A stretch of DNA of 64,000 bases from NCBI RefSeq assembly GCF_022919075.1, contig NZ_CP095078.1, positions 3,658,001-3,722,000 of the forward strand, read 5' to 3'. Shown here one piece after another: positions 8,476 through 17,025 of this stretch. This DNA comes from Nocardioides sp. W7 (GTDB lineage Bacteria; Actinomycetota; Actinomycetes; Propionibacteriales; Nocardioidaceae). Positions within the stretch are counted from its first letter, which is position 1; every line of letters begins with the position of its first letter. The translations under genes and the position numbers were made by a program. The notes beneath the pieces are model-generated. The model was given only the letters and a program-made list of their open reading frames with translations. It searched no databases and had not been told where the DNA came from.

Positions 8476-9388
8476 CGGACGCCACGTCCGTCAGGAGACC
8501 CGCGAGGTCGGGGCCGCGGAAGGTCGCGACCGCCTTCTCGAAGCGCTCCAGCCCCCAGCCGTGGAAGTCGAACTCCACCGGGCTGGTGGCGGCCTGGATG
8601 AAGCCCCACAGCGACCAGCCGTACTCGCTGCACAGCGCCTGCACCCGCACCCGGGCGAGGTCCGCCGGGGTCGGGTCGCCGAAGTACGCCGCCGTCCAGG
8701 CCTCGGTCTGCTCGGGGGTGAAGTCGCACTCGGTGCTCGTGTTGCCGAGCTCGAAGCAGGCGTCGTTGGCGCCGGAGTACTCGTAGTCGATCAGCCGGAC
8801 CATCACCCCGTCGTCCACGAAGTTCGCCGCCAGCAGGTCGTTGTTGCAGGGCACCCCCGGTCGCGGGGCGGCGGCGAGCGCCCGTCGTACGTCCTCCCAC
8901 GCGGCCGCGTGGTCGTCGTACGACGAAGGGAGCGCGAAGCCGTGCTCCCGCACCGTCGCGAGGTACGCCGCCTGCCGCGCGAACATGTCGAACGTGCCCG
9001 TGAACGCGGGCCCGGCGTGCAGGCGCCGGCAGGCGCTGGCGGCCCGGTGCAGCACGCCGTCGTCGGCGAAGTCGGCGTCCTCCAGGGTGCGGCCCTCGAG
9101 GAAGCCGATCACCAGGATCGCCAGGTCGGGCCGGTACTCCACGACGGGTGCCCCGACCCCGGCTGCCGCGGCCGCCACGGTGTTGGCGTGCTCGGCGTCG
9201 CGGTCGATGCCGAGCAGGGCGGGATCGCCGTACGAGCACCGGACCACGACGTCGAGGGGCGGCCCGGAGTCGGTGGTGATGACCCGCACGTTGTGGTTGG
9301 TCAGCCCGCCCGGCAGGTCGAGGACGACCCGGGACCGCCCCGCCAGGCAGGCGAGGCGGTCCAGGTCGGCCGAGCCGGTCGCTGCCAC
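8468..9388 (-). CDS. Choline/ethanolamine kinase-like phosphotransferase
   Basis: This 306-residue protein has the fold of the aminoglycoside phosphotransferase/choline kinase group. It has a G-G-L-T-N-H-N-V nucleotide loop near residue 27, a catalytic CNNDLLAANF segment near 185 (N-D replaces the usual H-x-D), and a metal-binding L-I-D-Y-E-Y-S-G segment just after it. The LIDYEYSG form is typical of choline/ethanolamine kinases rather than antibiotic kinases. The start is a GTG only 12 nt after the permease stop, and the end overlaps the DAO-GcvT start. It probably phosphorylates a choline- or ethanolamine-like compound, though the exact substrate is open. Confidence 0.75.
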   Translation of the reverse strand: MAATGSADLDRLACLAGRSRVVLDLPGGLTNHNVRVITTDSGPPLDVVVRCSYGDPALLGIDRDAEHANTVAAAAAGVGAPVVEYRPDLAILVIGFLEGRTLEDADFADDGVLHRAASACRRLHAGPAFTGTFDMFARQAAYLATVREHGFALPSSYDDHAAAWEDVRRALAAAPRPGVPCNNDLLAANFVDDGVMVRLIDYEYSGANDACFELGNTSTECDFTPEQTEAWTAAYFGDPTPADLARVRVQALCSEYGWSLWGFIQAATSPVEFDFHGWGLERFEKAVATFRGPDLAGLLTDVASDG

Positions 9389-9400
9389 CTTGGCGTCGCG

Positions 9401-10990
9401 CTAGTCGTCGAAGGCCTCGATCACCGCGGTGTCGATGGTGTTCTTCGGACCGGTGAACCACTTCTTCGCGGAGAGGTGCCACCAGATCGTCAGCACCAGG
9501 AGCGCACCGAAGGTGAGGAGGGGGGCGTAGTTCACGAACTTCCAGGTGAACTCGTCGTTCCACGGCACGCCCGCCGGGTAGAGCGGCAGGACGAAGTAGA
9601 TCGAGATGATGATGATCTCGGCGGTCGCGACCAGGTTCATCCACTTGTACTTCGACCCGTTCGTCCACGAGCCCGCCTCGAAGGCGTCGCCGATCCTCCA
9701 GCGCAGGAAGATCGGGATCGCGAAGGCCAGGTAGAGGCCGATCACCGCGACCGAGACCACCGCGTAGAAGGCCGTCGGGACGATCAGCGGCTCCTCGGGC
9801 GTGCCGATGTTGACCTCGATCAGCGCCGGCAGCGTGATGAGCACCCCGACCGTGGCGCAGAGCAGCACGGCGTTGATCGGGATCTTGTTGCTCGCCACCT
9901 TCGACCAGAGCCTCGACCCGGGGAGCGCGCCGTCCCGGCTGAACGCGAAGCTCATCCGCGAGGCGCTGGTCAGGCAGGCGGTCGCGCAGAAGAGCTGGCC
10001 GGCCGTCGAGATGACGAGGATCAGGATGTGCCAGCCGTCGCTGAGCGCCTGACCGAAGATCACGTCGGCCCCGTTGAGGCCCGAGTTGATCCCGGCCGTC
10101 ACGCCGTCGGGGTCCTGCACAGCGAAGAGGAAGGACAGCAGCAGGATCCAGCCGCCGATCGCCGAGTAGAAGATCGAGCGCCAGATGCCCTTGGCGGCCG
10201 CCGAGGACGCCGCCGAGGTCTCCTCGGACAGGTGGGCGGAGGCGTCGAAGCCGGTGATCGTGTACTGCGTGAGCAGGAACCCCAGCGGGAGCACCAGGAA
10301 CCAGTAGACGCCGCCGCTGTTGGACCCCGCGTCGTACCCCGAGTTGTTGATTCGCTCGCTGACCACGAACGAGATGTCCTGGTGGTGATCGGGGACGATG
10401 ATCAGGACCGCGATCACGATCGCGGCACCGGCGACGTGCCACCACACCGAGACGTTGTTGATGACGGCCAGCAGGTGCGCGCCGAACGCGTTGAGCAGCA
10501 CCGCCATCACCATGATCAGCACGAAGAGCACGAACACGCGCGTGAGGCTGTAGTCCTCGGCCCAGCCGGTACTGATCGTGCTGAGGGTGATGTCGAGGAA
10601 CGTCGCGGCGCCGTACGCCACCGAGGCGGTGACGGCGATCAGGCCGATGAGGTTGAGCCAGCCGGTGAAGAACCCGGCGGCCGGGCCGCCGAGCTTGGCG
10701 GCCCACCAGTAGATGCCACCCGAGGTGGGGTACGCCGAGACCAGCTCGGACATCGTGAAGCCGATGATCAGGATGAAGATCGAGATGATCGGCCAGCCCC
10801 ACGTGATGGCGACGGGGCCGCCGTTGCTCCAGCCCTGGCCGAACGTCGTGAAGCAGCCGGCGAGGATCGAGATGATCGAGAAGGAGATCGCGAAGTTCGA
10901 GAAACCGGACCAGGTCCGGTTGAGCTCCTGCTTGTAGCCGAGCTTCGCGAGCAGTGCCTCGTCCTCGTTGTGGATCTGGGAGTCAGCCAT
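9401..10990 (-). CDS. APC-superfamily amino acid/choline permease
   Basis: This 529-residue integral membrane protein has about 12 hydrophobic segments. Its opening (WSGFSNFAISFSIISILAG) and the SAYPTSGGIYWWAA segment are typical of the amino acid/choline transporter (ACT) branch, which includes GABA and choline permeases. The ATG at 10990 has GGAGG 6 nt upstream. It is the first gene of the reverse operon and is divergent from the FadR-type regulator. It is the likely importer for the amine or amino alcohol handled by the surrounding genes. Confidence 0.87.
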   Translation of the reverse strand: MADSQIHNEDEALLAKLGYKQELNRTWSGFSNFAISFSIISILAGCFTTFGQGWSNGGPVAITWGWPIISIFILIIGFTMSELVSAYPTSGGIYWWAAKLGGPAAGFFTGWLNLIGLIAVTASVAYGAATFLDITLSTISTGWAEDYSLTRVFVLFVLIMVMAVLLNAFGAHLLAVINNVSVWWHVAGAAIVIAVLIIVPDHHQDISFVVSERINNSGYDAGSNSGGVYWFLVLPLGFLLTQYTITGFDASAHLSEETSAASSAAAKGIWRSIFYSAIGGWILLLSFLFAVQDPDGVTAGINSGLNGADVIFGQALSDGWHILILVISTAGQLFCATACLTSASRMSFAFSRDGALPGSRLWSKVASNKIPINAVLLCATVGVLITLPALIEVNIGTPEEPLIVPTAFYAVVSVAVIGLYLAFAIPIFLRWRIGDAFEAGSWTNGSKYKWMNLVATAEIIIISIYFVLPLYPAGVPWNDEFTWKFVNYAPLLTFGALLVLTIWWHLSAKKWFTGPKNTIDTAVIEAFDD

Positions 10991-11048
10991 GGCGCACCTC
11001 CGGGACGTTCGTGCAATCGTGAAGCGGACGCTAGCCCCGGCGGAATCG

Positions 11049-11062
11049 GGGTGTAAACACCC
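11049..11062. promoter_or_regulatory. Candidate operator in the permease/regulator divergent promoter
   Basis: GGGTGT and ACACCC arms separated by AA form a 14-bp inverted repeat midway between the divergent permease and FadR-type genes. Its place suits autoregulation by the adjacent GntR/FadR protein, but it does not match a known FadR consensus exactly. Confidence 0.4.
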
Positions 11063-11146
11063 AGCCGTAAATTCGGTATGAACCCAGACCTTTACTCTGT
11101 CGGGATCGATTGACTCCCCCGCTCGCCGGAACCGAGGATGATCCGC

Positions 11147-11881
11147 ATGACCGCCGACCCAGCAGCCGGGCTCCCGGAGGCAGTTCTGCGGCCCGTACGC
11201 GGCCACCACGCCTTCGAGGCGTGCGTGGAGCGGCTGGCCACGGCGATCAGGCTGGGGGTCTACCCGCTCGGCTCCGTCCTCCCTCCGGAGCGCGAGCTGG
11301 CCACCCGGCTGCAGGTCTCGAGAGCCACCCTGCGCGAGGCGATGGCCGCCCTGCGCCAGGCCGGACTGGTCGAGACCACCCGTGGTCGCGGCGGTGGCAC
11401 CGTGGTCACGCTCAAGCCGCGCACGCCCTCGGGGCGTGCGGCGGCGCGGATCTCCCCCGAACGACGGGCCGACTGGCTCGACTCGCTCGACTTCCGCCGT
11501 GTGATCGAGCCCGGAGCCGCAGCACTCGCTGCGGGACTCCCGCTCGCCGAGCCGGCCCGCGCCCAGCTGCAGCAGGCGCTCGACGAGGTCACCTCGGCCC
11601 GGCGGCCGGCCGACCACCGGCAGGCCGACTCCCGGTTCCACCTGACCATCGCGGCCCTCACCGGGTCCCCCCGGATGGTGGAGTCGGTGACGTCGGCGCA
11701 GGCGACGCTGCACGAGATGCTGCTGGCGATCCCCGTCCTCCACACCAACATCGCGCACTCCGACCGCCAGCACGCGGCCGTCGTACGCGCCATCCTCGCG
11801 GGGCGTCCCGAGCGCGCCCGAGCCGCCATGGAGGAACACTGCGACGACACCGCCGCGCTGCTGCGCGGACTGGTCGGATAG
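11147..11881 (+). CDS. FadR-subfamily GntR transcriptional regulator
   Basis: The N-terminal winged-helix domain (residues about 15-85) includes LPPERELATRLQVSRATLREAMAAL, the classic GntR recognition segment. The all-helical FCD ligand domain follows, with the metal-type residues in DSRFHLTIA and a late H in SDRQHAAVVRA. ATG at 11147 is preferred because GAGG lies 9 nt upstream; an in-frame ATG at 11138 has no room for a ribosome site. It ends 8 nt before the glutamine-synthetase-like gene and is divergent from the permease. It most likely represses both operons until an amine or its gamma-glutamyl derivative binds. Confidence 0.85.
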   Translation: MTADPAAGLPEAVLRPVRGHHAFEACVERLATAIRLGVYPLGSVLPPERELATRLQVSRATLREAMAALRQAGLVETTRGRGGGTVVTLKPRTPSGRAAARISPERRADWLDSLDFRRVIEPGAAALAAGLPLAEPARAQLQQALDEVTSARRPADHRQADSRFHLTIAALTGSPRMVESVTSAQATLHEMLLAIPVLHTNIAHSDRQHAAVVRAILAGRPERARAAMEEHCDDTAALLRGLVG

Positions 11882-11889
11882 GAGCACGG

Positions 11890-13251
11890 ATGCAGCTGCG
11901 CAACGACCGGCACCTGAGCATGGAGGACCTGATCCGCCGGATCGAGGTCCTCGAGATCGACACGGTCATCGTGGCGTTCACCGACATGCAGGGCCGACTC
12001 CAGGGCAAGCGCCTGCACGGTCGCTACTTCGTGGACCACGTCGTCGGGCACGGCACCGAGGGCTGCAACTACCTGCTGGCCGTCGACGTCGACATGAACA
12101 CCGTCGACGGCTACGCCATCTCGTCGTGGGAGAAGGGGTACGGCGACATGGAGTTCGTGCTCGACGAGCGGACGATCCGGCTGCTGCCCCACCTCGAGGG
12201 CACCGCGATGGTCCAGTGCGACCTGGTCTGGCCGGACCGCTCCGCCGTCGTCCAGTCGCCGCGCACGATCCTGCAGGCCCAGCTCGACCGATGCGCGGAG
12301 CACGGCTGGACGGCGCTGGCCGGCACGGAGCTGGAGTTCATCGCCTTCGACACGACGTACGAGGACGCCCACCGCGCCGGGTACCGGGACCTGACGCCCG
12401 TCAACCAGTACAACGTCGACTACTCGATCCTCGGCACCACCCGCGTCGAGCCGCTGCTGCGGGCGATCCGCAACCACATGTACGACGCCGGCCTCGACGT
12501 CGAGGGCGCCAAGGGCGAGTGCAACCTCGGCCAGCACGAGATCGGCTTCCTCTACGCCGACGCGCTGACCACCGCCGACAACCACGCGGTCTACAAGAAC
12601 GCCGCCAAGGAGATCGCCGCCCAGCAGGGCAGGGCGATCACCTTCATGGCCAAGTACGACGAGCGCGAGGGCAGCTCGTGCCACATCCACCTGTCGCTGC
12701 GCGGCACCGACGGGGAGCTGGTGTTCTGGGACGACGGCGCCCGCACGCCGCTCTACGACCGGTTCGTCGCCGGGGTGCTGGCGACGATCGCCGACTTCAC
12801 GCTGCTCTTCGCGCCCAACATCAACTCCTACAAGCGCTTCGCCGACGGCTCGTTCGCGCCGACGACGATCGCCTGGGGCCTGGACAACCGCACCTGCGCC
12901 GTCCGGCTGGTCGGCCACGGCGCCGGGGCCCGGATGGAGAACCGGGTGCCGGGCGCCGACGCCAACCCCTATCTCGCCCTGGCGGCGATGCTCGCCGGCG
13001 GCCTGCACGGCATCGAGCAGGGTCTCGAGCTGGAGCCCGAGCTGGTCGGCAACGCCTACACGTCCGGGCGGCCGAAGGTCCCCGCGACCCTGGCCGCCGC
13101 CCGCGAGGCGTTCACCTCGTCGACGATCGCGCGCGCCGCCCTGGGCGACGCCGTCGTCGACCACTACACCAACATGGCCGACGTGGAGCTCGCCGCGTAC
13201 CAGGCCGCCGTCACCGACTGGGAGCTGCGCCGCGGCTTCGAAAGGCTCTAG
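11890..13251 (+). CDS. Glutamine-synthetase-like gamma-glutamyl-amine ligase (GlnA3/GlnA4 type)
   Basis: This 453-residue protein is of the type-I GS fold but in the branch that gamma-glutamylates amines rather than ammonia. Visible motifs include the metal-binding GTELEF near residue 142, the KGECNLGQHE segment near 213, the SCHIHLSL nucleotide segment near 265, and an NRTCAVRL near 338. The adenylylation tyrosine region of housekeeping GlnA is absent. GlnA3 acts on polyamines and GlnA4 on ethanolamine in Streptomyces coelicolor, and this gene sits with an aldehyde dehydrogenase and a gamma-glutamyl hydrolase. GGAG lies 5 nt upstream of the ATG. The exact amine is not decided by sequence. 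Confidence 0.83.
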   Translation: MQLRNDRHLSMEDLIRRIEVLEIDTVIVAFTDMQGRLQGKRLHGRYFVDHVVGHGTEGCNYLLAVDVDMNTVDGYAISSWEKGYGDMEFVLDERTIRLLPHLEGTAMVQCDLVWPDRSAVVQSPRTILQAQLDRCAEHGWTALAGTELEFIAFDTTYEDAHRAGYRDLTPVNQYNVDYSILGTTRVEPLLRAIRNHMYDAGLDVEGAKGECNLGQHEIGFLYADALTTADNHAVYKNAAKEIAAQQGRAITFMAKYDEREGSSCHIHLSLRGTDGELVFWDDGARTPLYDRFVAGVLATIADFTLLFAPNINSYKRFADGSFAPTTIAWGLDNRTCAVRLVGHGAGARMENRVPGADANPYLALAAMLAGGLHGIEQGLELEPELVGNAYTSGRPKVPATLAAAREAFTSSTIARAALGDAVVDHYTNMADVELAAYQAAVTDWELRRGFERL

Positions 13252-14643
13252 ATGGTCTCGACAGGCTCGACCGACGAGACGTTCACCGTCGTCAACCCCG
13301 CCACCGCCGCACCGATCGGGGAGGTCCGGCTCACCTCGCTCCCCGAGACCGACGCCGCCATCGCCGCCGCGCACGAGGCGTTCGCGTCCTGGCGAGCGGT
13401 CGCGCCCGGTGAGCGGGCCCGGCTCCTGCGCTCCTTCGCGTCCGTGGTCGACGCCCACGTCGAGGAGCTGGCCGAGCTCGAGGTCCGCAACGCCGGCCAC
13501 ACCTGGGGCAACGCCCGCTGGGAGGCCGGGAACGTCCGCGACTGCCTCAACTACTACGCCGGTGCCCCCGAGCGGATGTTCGGCAAGCAGATCCCGGTGC
13601 CGGGCGGCGTCGATGTGACGTTCCACGAGCCGCTCGGCGTGGTCGGCATCATCGTGCCCTGGAACTTCCCGATGCCGGTCGCGGCCTGGGGCCTCGCTCC
13701 CGCGCTCGCCGCCGGCAACACCGTCGTCCTCAAGCCGGCCGAGCTGACCCCGCTGACGGCGATCCGCCTCGGCGAGCTCGCCCTCGAGGCCGGGCTGCCC
13801 GAGCACGTGCTGACCGTGCTGCCCGGCGCCGGGCCCGTCGTCGGGCAGCGGTTCGTGACCCACCCGCTGGTGCGCAAGATCTGCTTCACCGGCTCCACCG
13901 CGGTCGGCAAGCGGATCATGGCCGGCTGCGCCGATCAGGTGAAGCGGGTGACCCTGGAGCTCGGGGGCAAGTCGTCGAACCTCGTCTTCGCCGACACCGA
14001 CCTGGCGGCGGCCGCCGCGTCCGCGCCGTACGCCGTCTTCGACAACGCGGGCCAGGACTGCTGTGCCCGCTCACGGATCCTGGTCGAGCGATCGGCGTAC
14101 GACGAGTTCCTGTCCCTCCTGCAGCCGGCCGTCGAGGGCTTCCGCGTGGCCGTGCCGGAGTCCGACGAGGGCGCGGAGATGGGCCCGCTCATCTCGGCCA
14201 CCCAGCAGGCGCGGGTGCAGTCCTACCTCGACTCCCCGGGATCCGGGGCCGAGGTCGCGTTCGCCGGCTCGACGCCCGGCGGCGACGGCTTCTGGGTGCC
14301 GCCGAGCGTCGTCACGGTCGACGACCCCGACGCCCGGATCTGGCGCGAGGAGGTCTTCGGTCCCGTGGTCGCCGTGATGCCGTTCGACGACGAGGCGCAC
14401 GCCGTCGAGCTGGCCAACGCGACCGAGTACGGCCTCTCCGGCTCGATCTTCACCGACGACCTCGGCCGCGCGCTCCGCGTCGCGCGCGCGGTCGAGGCCG
14501 GCAACCTGTCGGTCAACAGCCACTCCGCCGTCCGCTACTGGACTCCCTTCGGCGGCTACAAGCAGTCCGGCCTCGGGCGCGAGCTCGGTCCGGACGCGCC
14601 GTTGTCGTTCACCGAGGAGAAGAACGTCTTCATCGCCCACTGA
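13252..14643 (+). CDS. Aldehyde dehydrogenase (gamma-glutamyl-aminoaldehyde type)
   Basis: This 463-residue NAD(P)-dependent aldehyde dehydrogenase has the usual motifs: PWNFPMP, LKPAELTPLTA, FTGSTAVGK, the general-base glutamate in LELGGKSSN, the nucleophile in NAGQDCCARSR, and a C-terminal PFGGYKQSGLGRE. The ATG directly follows the stop of the ligase gene, with AAAGG just upstream. In the proposed route it would oxidise a gamma-glutamylated aldehyde. The first nine residues (MVSTGSTDE) are encoded by a dispersed repeat, so the N-terminus has been altered by a repeat insertion. Confidence 0.87.
   Translation: MVSTGSTDETFTVVNPATAAPIGEVRLTSLPETDAAIAAAHEAFASWRAVAPGERARLLRSFASVVDAHVEELAELEVRNAGHTWGNARWEAGNVRDCLNYYAGAPERMFGKQIPVPGGVDVTFHEPLGVVGIIVPWNFPMPVAAWGLAPALAAGNTVVLKPAELTPLTAIRLGELALEAGLPEHVLTVLPGAGPVVGQRFVTHPLVRKICFTGSTAVGKRIMAGCADQVKRVTLELGGKSSNLVFADTDLAAAAASAPYAVFDNAGQDCCARSRILVERSAYDEFLSLLQPAVEGFRVAVPESDEGAEMGPLISATQQARVQSYLDSPGSGAEVAFAGSTPGGDGFWVPPSVVTVDDPDARIWREEVFGPVVAVMPFDDEAHAVELANATEYGLSGSIFTDDLGRALRVARAVEAGNLSVNSHSAVRYWTPFGGYKQSGLGRELGPDAPLSFTEEKNVFIAH
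13254..13277 (+). repeat. Dispersed repeat copy at the aldehyde dehydrogenase start
   Basis: GGTCTCGACAGGCTCGACC, followed by GACGA, is shared with 15634-15659. It begins inside the start codon of the aldehyde dehydrogenase gene and supplies its first codons. Confidence 0.6.
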
Positions 14644-14654
14644 TCCGCCCACCG

Positions 14655-14697
14655 GGTTTCGAGGCTCGTCGCTAGCGCTCCTCGCACCTCAACCACC
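14655..14697. repeat. Dispersed intergenic repeat with partial dyad
   Basis: The element runs from GGTTTCGAGG through a GCTAGCGC centre to CCTCAACCACC, as an imperfect palindrome. A degenerate relative is embedded in the HNH gene at 52775-52810. It lies in the 71-nt gap between the aldehyde dehydrogenase and SDR genes. I recall sequences of this kind as common in Nocardioidaceae genomes, but no count can be given here. Confidence 0.55.
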
Positions 14698-14714
14698 GTA
14701 GGGAGCAGCAACTC

Positions 14715-15494
14715 ATGGCAGGACGCATCCAGGACCGGGTCGCGGTCATCACCGGCGGCTGCTCGGGCATCGGCCTGGCGACGGTCCAGCGGTTCGTCGA
14801 GGAGGGCGCGAAGGTCATCATCGGCGACATCGACGACCAGCGCGGGCACCAGCTCGTCGGCCAGCTCGGCGGCAGCGACATCGCGTCGTACGTCCACGTC
14901 GACGTGACCGACAAGGAGCAGGTCGACGCGCTCTTCCAGGCGGCGAAGGACACCTACGGCTCGGTCGACATCGCGTTCAACAACGCCGGCATCAGCCCGC
15001 CGGAGGACGACTCGATCCTGGAAACCGACCTGGACGCCTGGCGCCGGGTCCAGGAGGTGAATCTGACCAGCGTGTACCTGTGCTGCAAGGCAGCACTCCC
15101 CCACATGCTGGAGCAGGGGAAGGGGTCGATCATCAACACCGCGTCGTTCGTCGCGGTGATGGGCGCGGCCACGAGCCAGATCTCCTACTCCGCGTCCAAG
15201 GGCGGGGTGCTGTCGATGACCCGCGAGCTCGGGGTCCAGTTCGCCCGCCAGGGGGTGCGCGTCAACGCGCTGTGCCCCGGGCCGGTGAACACGCCGCTGC
15301 TGCAGGAGCTGTTCGCCAAGGACGCCGAGCGCGCCGCGCGGCGGCTCGTCCACGTCCCGATGGGCCGCTTCGGCGAGCCGTCCGAGATGGCGGCCGCCGT
15401 GCTGTTCCTGGCCTCCGACGACTCCTCGTTCATGACCGCCAACACCTTCCTGGTCGACGGCGGCATCTCGGGCGCGTACGTCACCCCCCTCTGA
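14715..15494 (+). CDS. SDR-family NAD(P)-dependent oxidoreductase
   Basis: This 259-residue classical short-chain dehydrogenase has TGGCSGIG near residue 14, NNAG near 91, the catalytic serine in IINTAS, YSASK (Tyr-x-x-x-Lys) and a C-terminal VDGG. The acidic D after the second beta-strand (GDIDD) favours NAD over NADP. The start has GGGAGC upstream. It lies between the aldehyde dehydrogenase and the gamma-glutamyl hydrolase, so it may oxidise the hydroxyl group of a gamma-glutamylated amino alcohol to the aldehyde. That role is inferred from position only. Confidence 0.83.
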   Translation: MAGRIQDRVAVITGGCSGIGLATVQRFVEEGAKVIIGDIDDQRGHQLVGQLGGSDIASYVHVDVTDKEQVDALFQAAKDTYGSVDIAFNNAGISPPEDDSILETDLDAWRRVQEVNLTSVYLCCKAALPHMLEQGKGSIINTASFVAVMGAATSQISYSASKGGVLSMTRELGVQFARQGVRVNALCPGPVNTPLLQELFAKDAERAARRLVHVPMGRFGEPSEMAAAVLFLASDDSSFMTANTFLVDGGISGAYVTPL

Positions 15495-16246
15495 TGAGCG
15501 CCCCCGTCATCGGGCTGAGCACCTACCGCGAGGACGCCGCCTGGGGGGTCTGGCGGCAGCGGGCCGACCTGCTGCCCTCGCAGTACGCCCAGGCTGTGGA
15601 GGCGACCGGTGGGGTGCCGGTGCTGCTTCCCCCGGTCTCGACAGGCTCGGCCACCGATACAGGAGCGATGGCCGAGACGGTCATCGCCCGGGTCGACGCA
15701 CTCGTGGTCAGCGGCGGCGCGGACGTCGACCCGAGCCGGTACGACGCCGCACCGCACAGGCGCACCGCCGGCTGGCGGCCCGACCGGGACGCCTGGGAGC
15801 TCGCGCTCCTCGACGCCGCCGAGGCGCGCGGACTGCCGGTCCTCGGCGTGTGCCGGGGCATGCAGGTGATGGCCGTGCACGCCGGCGGGACCCTCGACCA
15901 GCACACCCCCGACCGGGTCGGGCACGAGCGGCACAGCCCCGGGGGCGACGTCTTCGGCGACGTCGGGGTCAGCACCCGACCCGGCACCCGGCTGGCCGCG
16001 CTGGTCGGCGAGAGGCTCGACGTCCGCTGCCACCACCACCAGTCGGTGCGGACCCACCCGGGGTACGTGCCCGCGGCGTACGCCGACGATGGCACGCTGG
16101 AGGCCATGGAGCTCGATCCCCAGACGGCCGACACCCCCTTCCGCCTCGCCGTGCAGTGGCATCCCGAGACCGCGGCCGACGTCGGCCTGCTCGCGGGACT
16201 GGTGCGCGCGGCGGCGGCGTACGCGGCGAACGGCAGCCGCCGGTGA
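15494..16246 (+). CDS. Gamma-glutamyl-gamma-aminobutyrate hydrolase-like class I amidotransferase (PuuD-like)
   Basis: This 250-residue peptidase C26 protein has the nucleophile elbow GVCRGMQ near residue 120, an oxyanion-side SGGADVDPSRY, and the catalytic histidine/glutamate in QWHPE near 222. PuuD-type enzymes remove glutamate from gamma-glutamyl products. The start overlaps the SDR stop by one base (TGATG). A VSTGSATD stretch near residue 48 is encoded by a dispersed repeat and probably forms a surface-loop insertion before the SGGADVD segment. Confidence 0.85.
   Translation: MSAPVIGLSTYREDAAWGVWRQRADLLPSQYAQAVEATGGVPVLLPPVSTGSATDTGAMAETVIARVDALVVSGGADVDPSRYDAAPHRRTAGWRPDRDAWELALLDAAEARGLPVLGVCRGMQVMAVHAGGTLDQHTPDRVGHERHSPGGDVFGDVGVSTRPGTRLAALVGERLDVRCHHHQSVRTHPGYVPAAYADDGTLEAMELDPQTADTPFRLAVQWHPETAADVGLLAGLVRAAAAYAANGSRR
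15634..15659 (+). repeat. Dispersed repeat copy inside the PuuD-like gene
   Basis: GGTCTCGACAGGCTCGGCC followed by ACCGATA matches the repeat at 13254 over its first 16 bases exactly. It is in frame and encodes VSTGSATD. A third related fragment (GGGTCTCGACCC) lies at 34947 between convergent genes. Confidence 0.6.
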
Positions 16247-17025
16247 GGCCCCAGCCGCAGGTCCTGCTCAGCGCCCACCGCTGCGGCGCGGGCGGCGACA
16301 AGGAGCTCGAGAACACCCGGATCGCGCTCGACCGGGCGCTCGCGCTCGGCGTCGAGTACGTCGAGTTCGACGTGCACCGCTGCGCCGACGGCGAGCTGGT
16401 GCTCTTCCACGACGACTGGATCCCAGTCGACGGGGAGAAGCGCTGGCTGCGCGAGGTGACCTTCGCGCAGTTCTCGGCGCACGCACCCCGCGCGCTCCGC
16501 TACGACGAGGTGCTGGAGGCGCTCGACGGCCGGGCGCACGCCCACATCGACCTGAAGTTCAGCTCCCCGGGCGGCGTGCACGAGGTGGCCGCCGTCCGGC
16601 GGGCGGTCGAGGTGCTGGGTGCCGAGCGGATCGTGGTCACGACCCTCGACGACCGGTCGGTGCGGGCGGTGCGGGAGTGGTCCGACGCCGAGGGTCTGCC
16701 GATCCTCGCCGGCCTCTCGCTCGGACGCCGGGTGCGCGGTCTGCCACTGCGGGCCGCCGTACGGATCCGGCTCTCCGAGCTCTTCCCGCGGCTGCGCTAC
16801 CGCGCCTCGCTGGCCAACGTGATGGTCGCCAACCACACCCTGGCCCGCTACGGCGTCGCGCGCTTCGCCCGACGGCGCGGGCTGCCGCTGCTGGTGTGGA
16901 CCATCGACACCGAGAAGTCCCTGCACTACTGGCTCAAGCCCGGTCGCGCCTGGCTCGTCACCACCAACCATCCCGACCTGGCGCTCGAGGTCCGCGACCG
17001 ACGGACTGCCAGACTGCGGTCATGA
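16243..17025 (+). CDS. Glycerophosphodiester phosphodiesterase family protein
   Basis: This 260-residue protein has a GDPD TIM-barrel: AHRCGAGG near residue 10 (usually AHRG), the metal-ligand pair in EFDVHRCADGELVLFHD, and later HIDLKF and VWTIDTE segments. The start GTG overlaps the previous stop by 4 nt. It has no signal peptide, so it should act inside the cell, hydrolysing glycerophosphodiesters to glycerol-3-phosphate and an alcohol such as choline or ethanolamine. That would fit the neighbouring kinase-like and permease genes. The HRCGAG replacement of the usual HRG slightly lowers certainty about activity. Confidence 0.83.
   Translation: MRPQPQVLLSAHRCGAGGDKELENTRIALDRALALGVEYVEFDVHRCADGELVLFHDDWIPVDGEKRWLREVTFAQFSAHAPRALRYDEVLEALDGRAHAHIDLKFSSPGGVHEVAAVRRAVEVLGAERIVVTTLDDRSVRAVREWSDAEGLPILAGLSLGRRVRGLPLRAAVRIRLSELFPRLRYRASLANVMVANHTLARYGVARFARRRGLPLLVWTIDTEKSLHYWLKPGRAWLVTTNHPDLALEVRDRRTARLRS

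Noticed and set aside
5104..8601. 1165-codon forward frame across the secreted-protein and DAO-GcvT genes
   Set aside because: The protein is Arg/Pro/Gly-rich with no domain. It covers two well-supported genes in other frames.
8417..11056. 879-codon forward frame opposite the kinase-like and permease genes
   Set aside because: Typical high-GC shadow of the reverse genes; no recognisable protein and no ribosome site.
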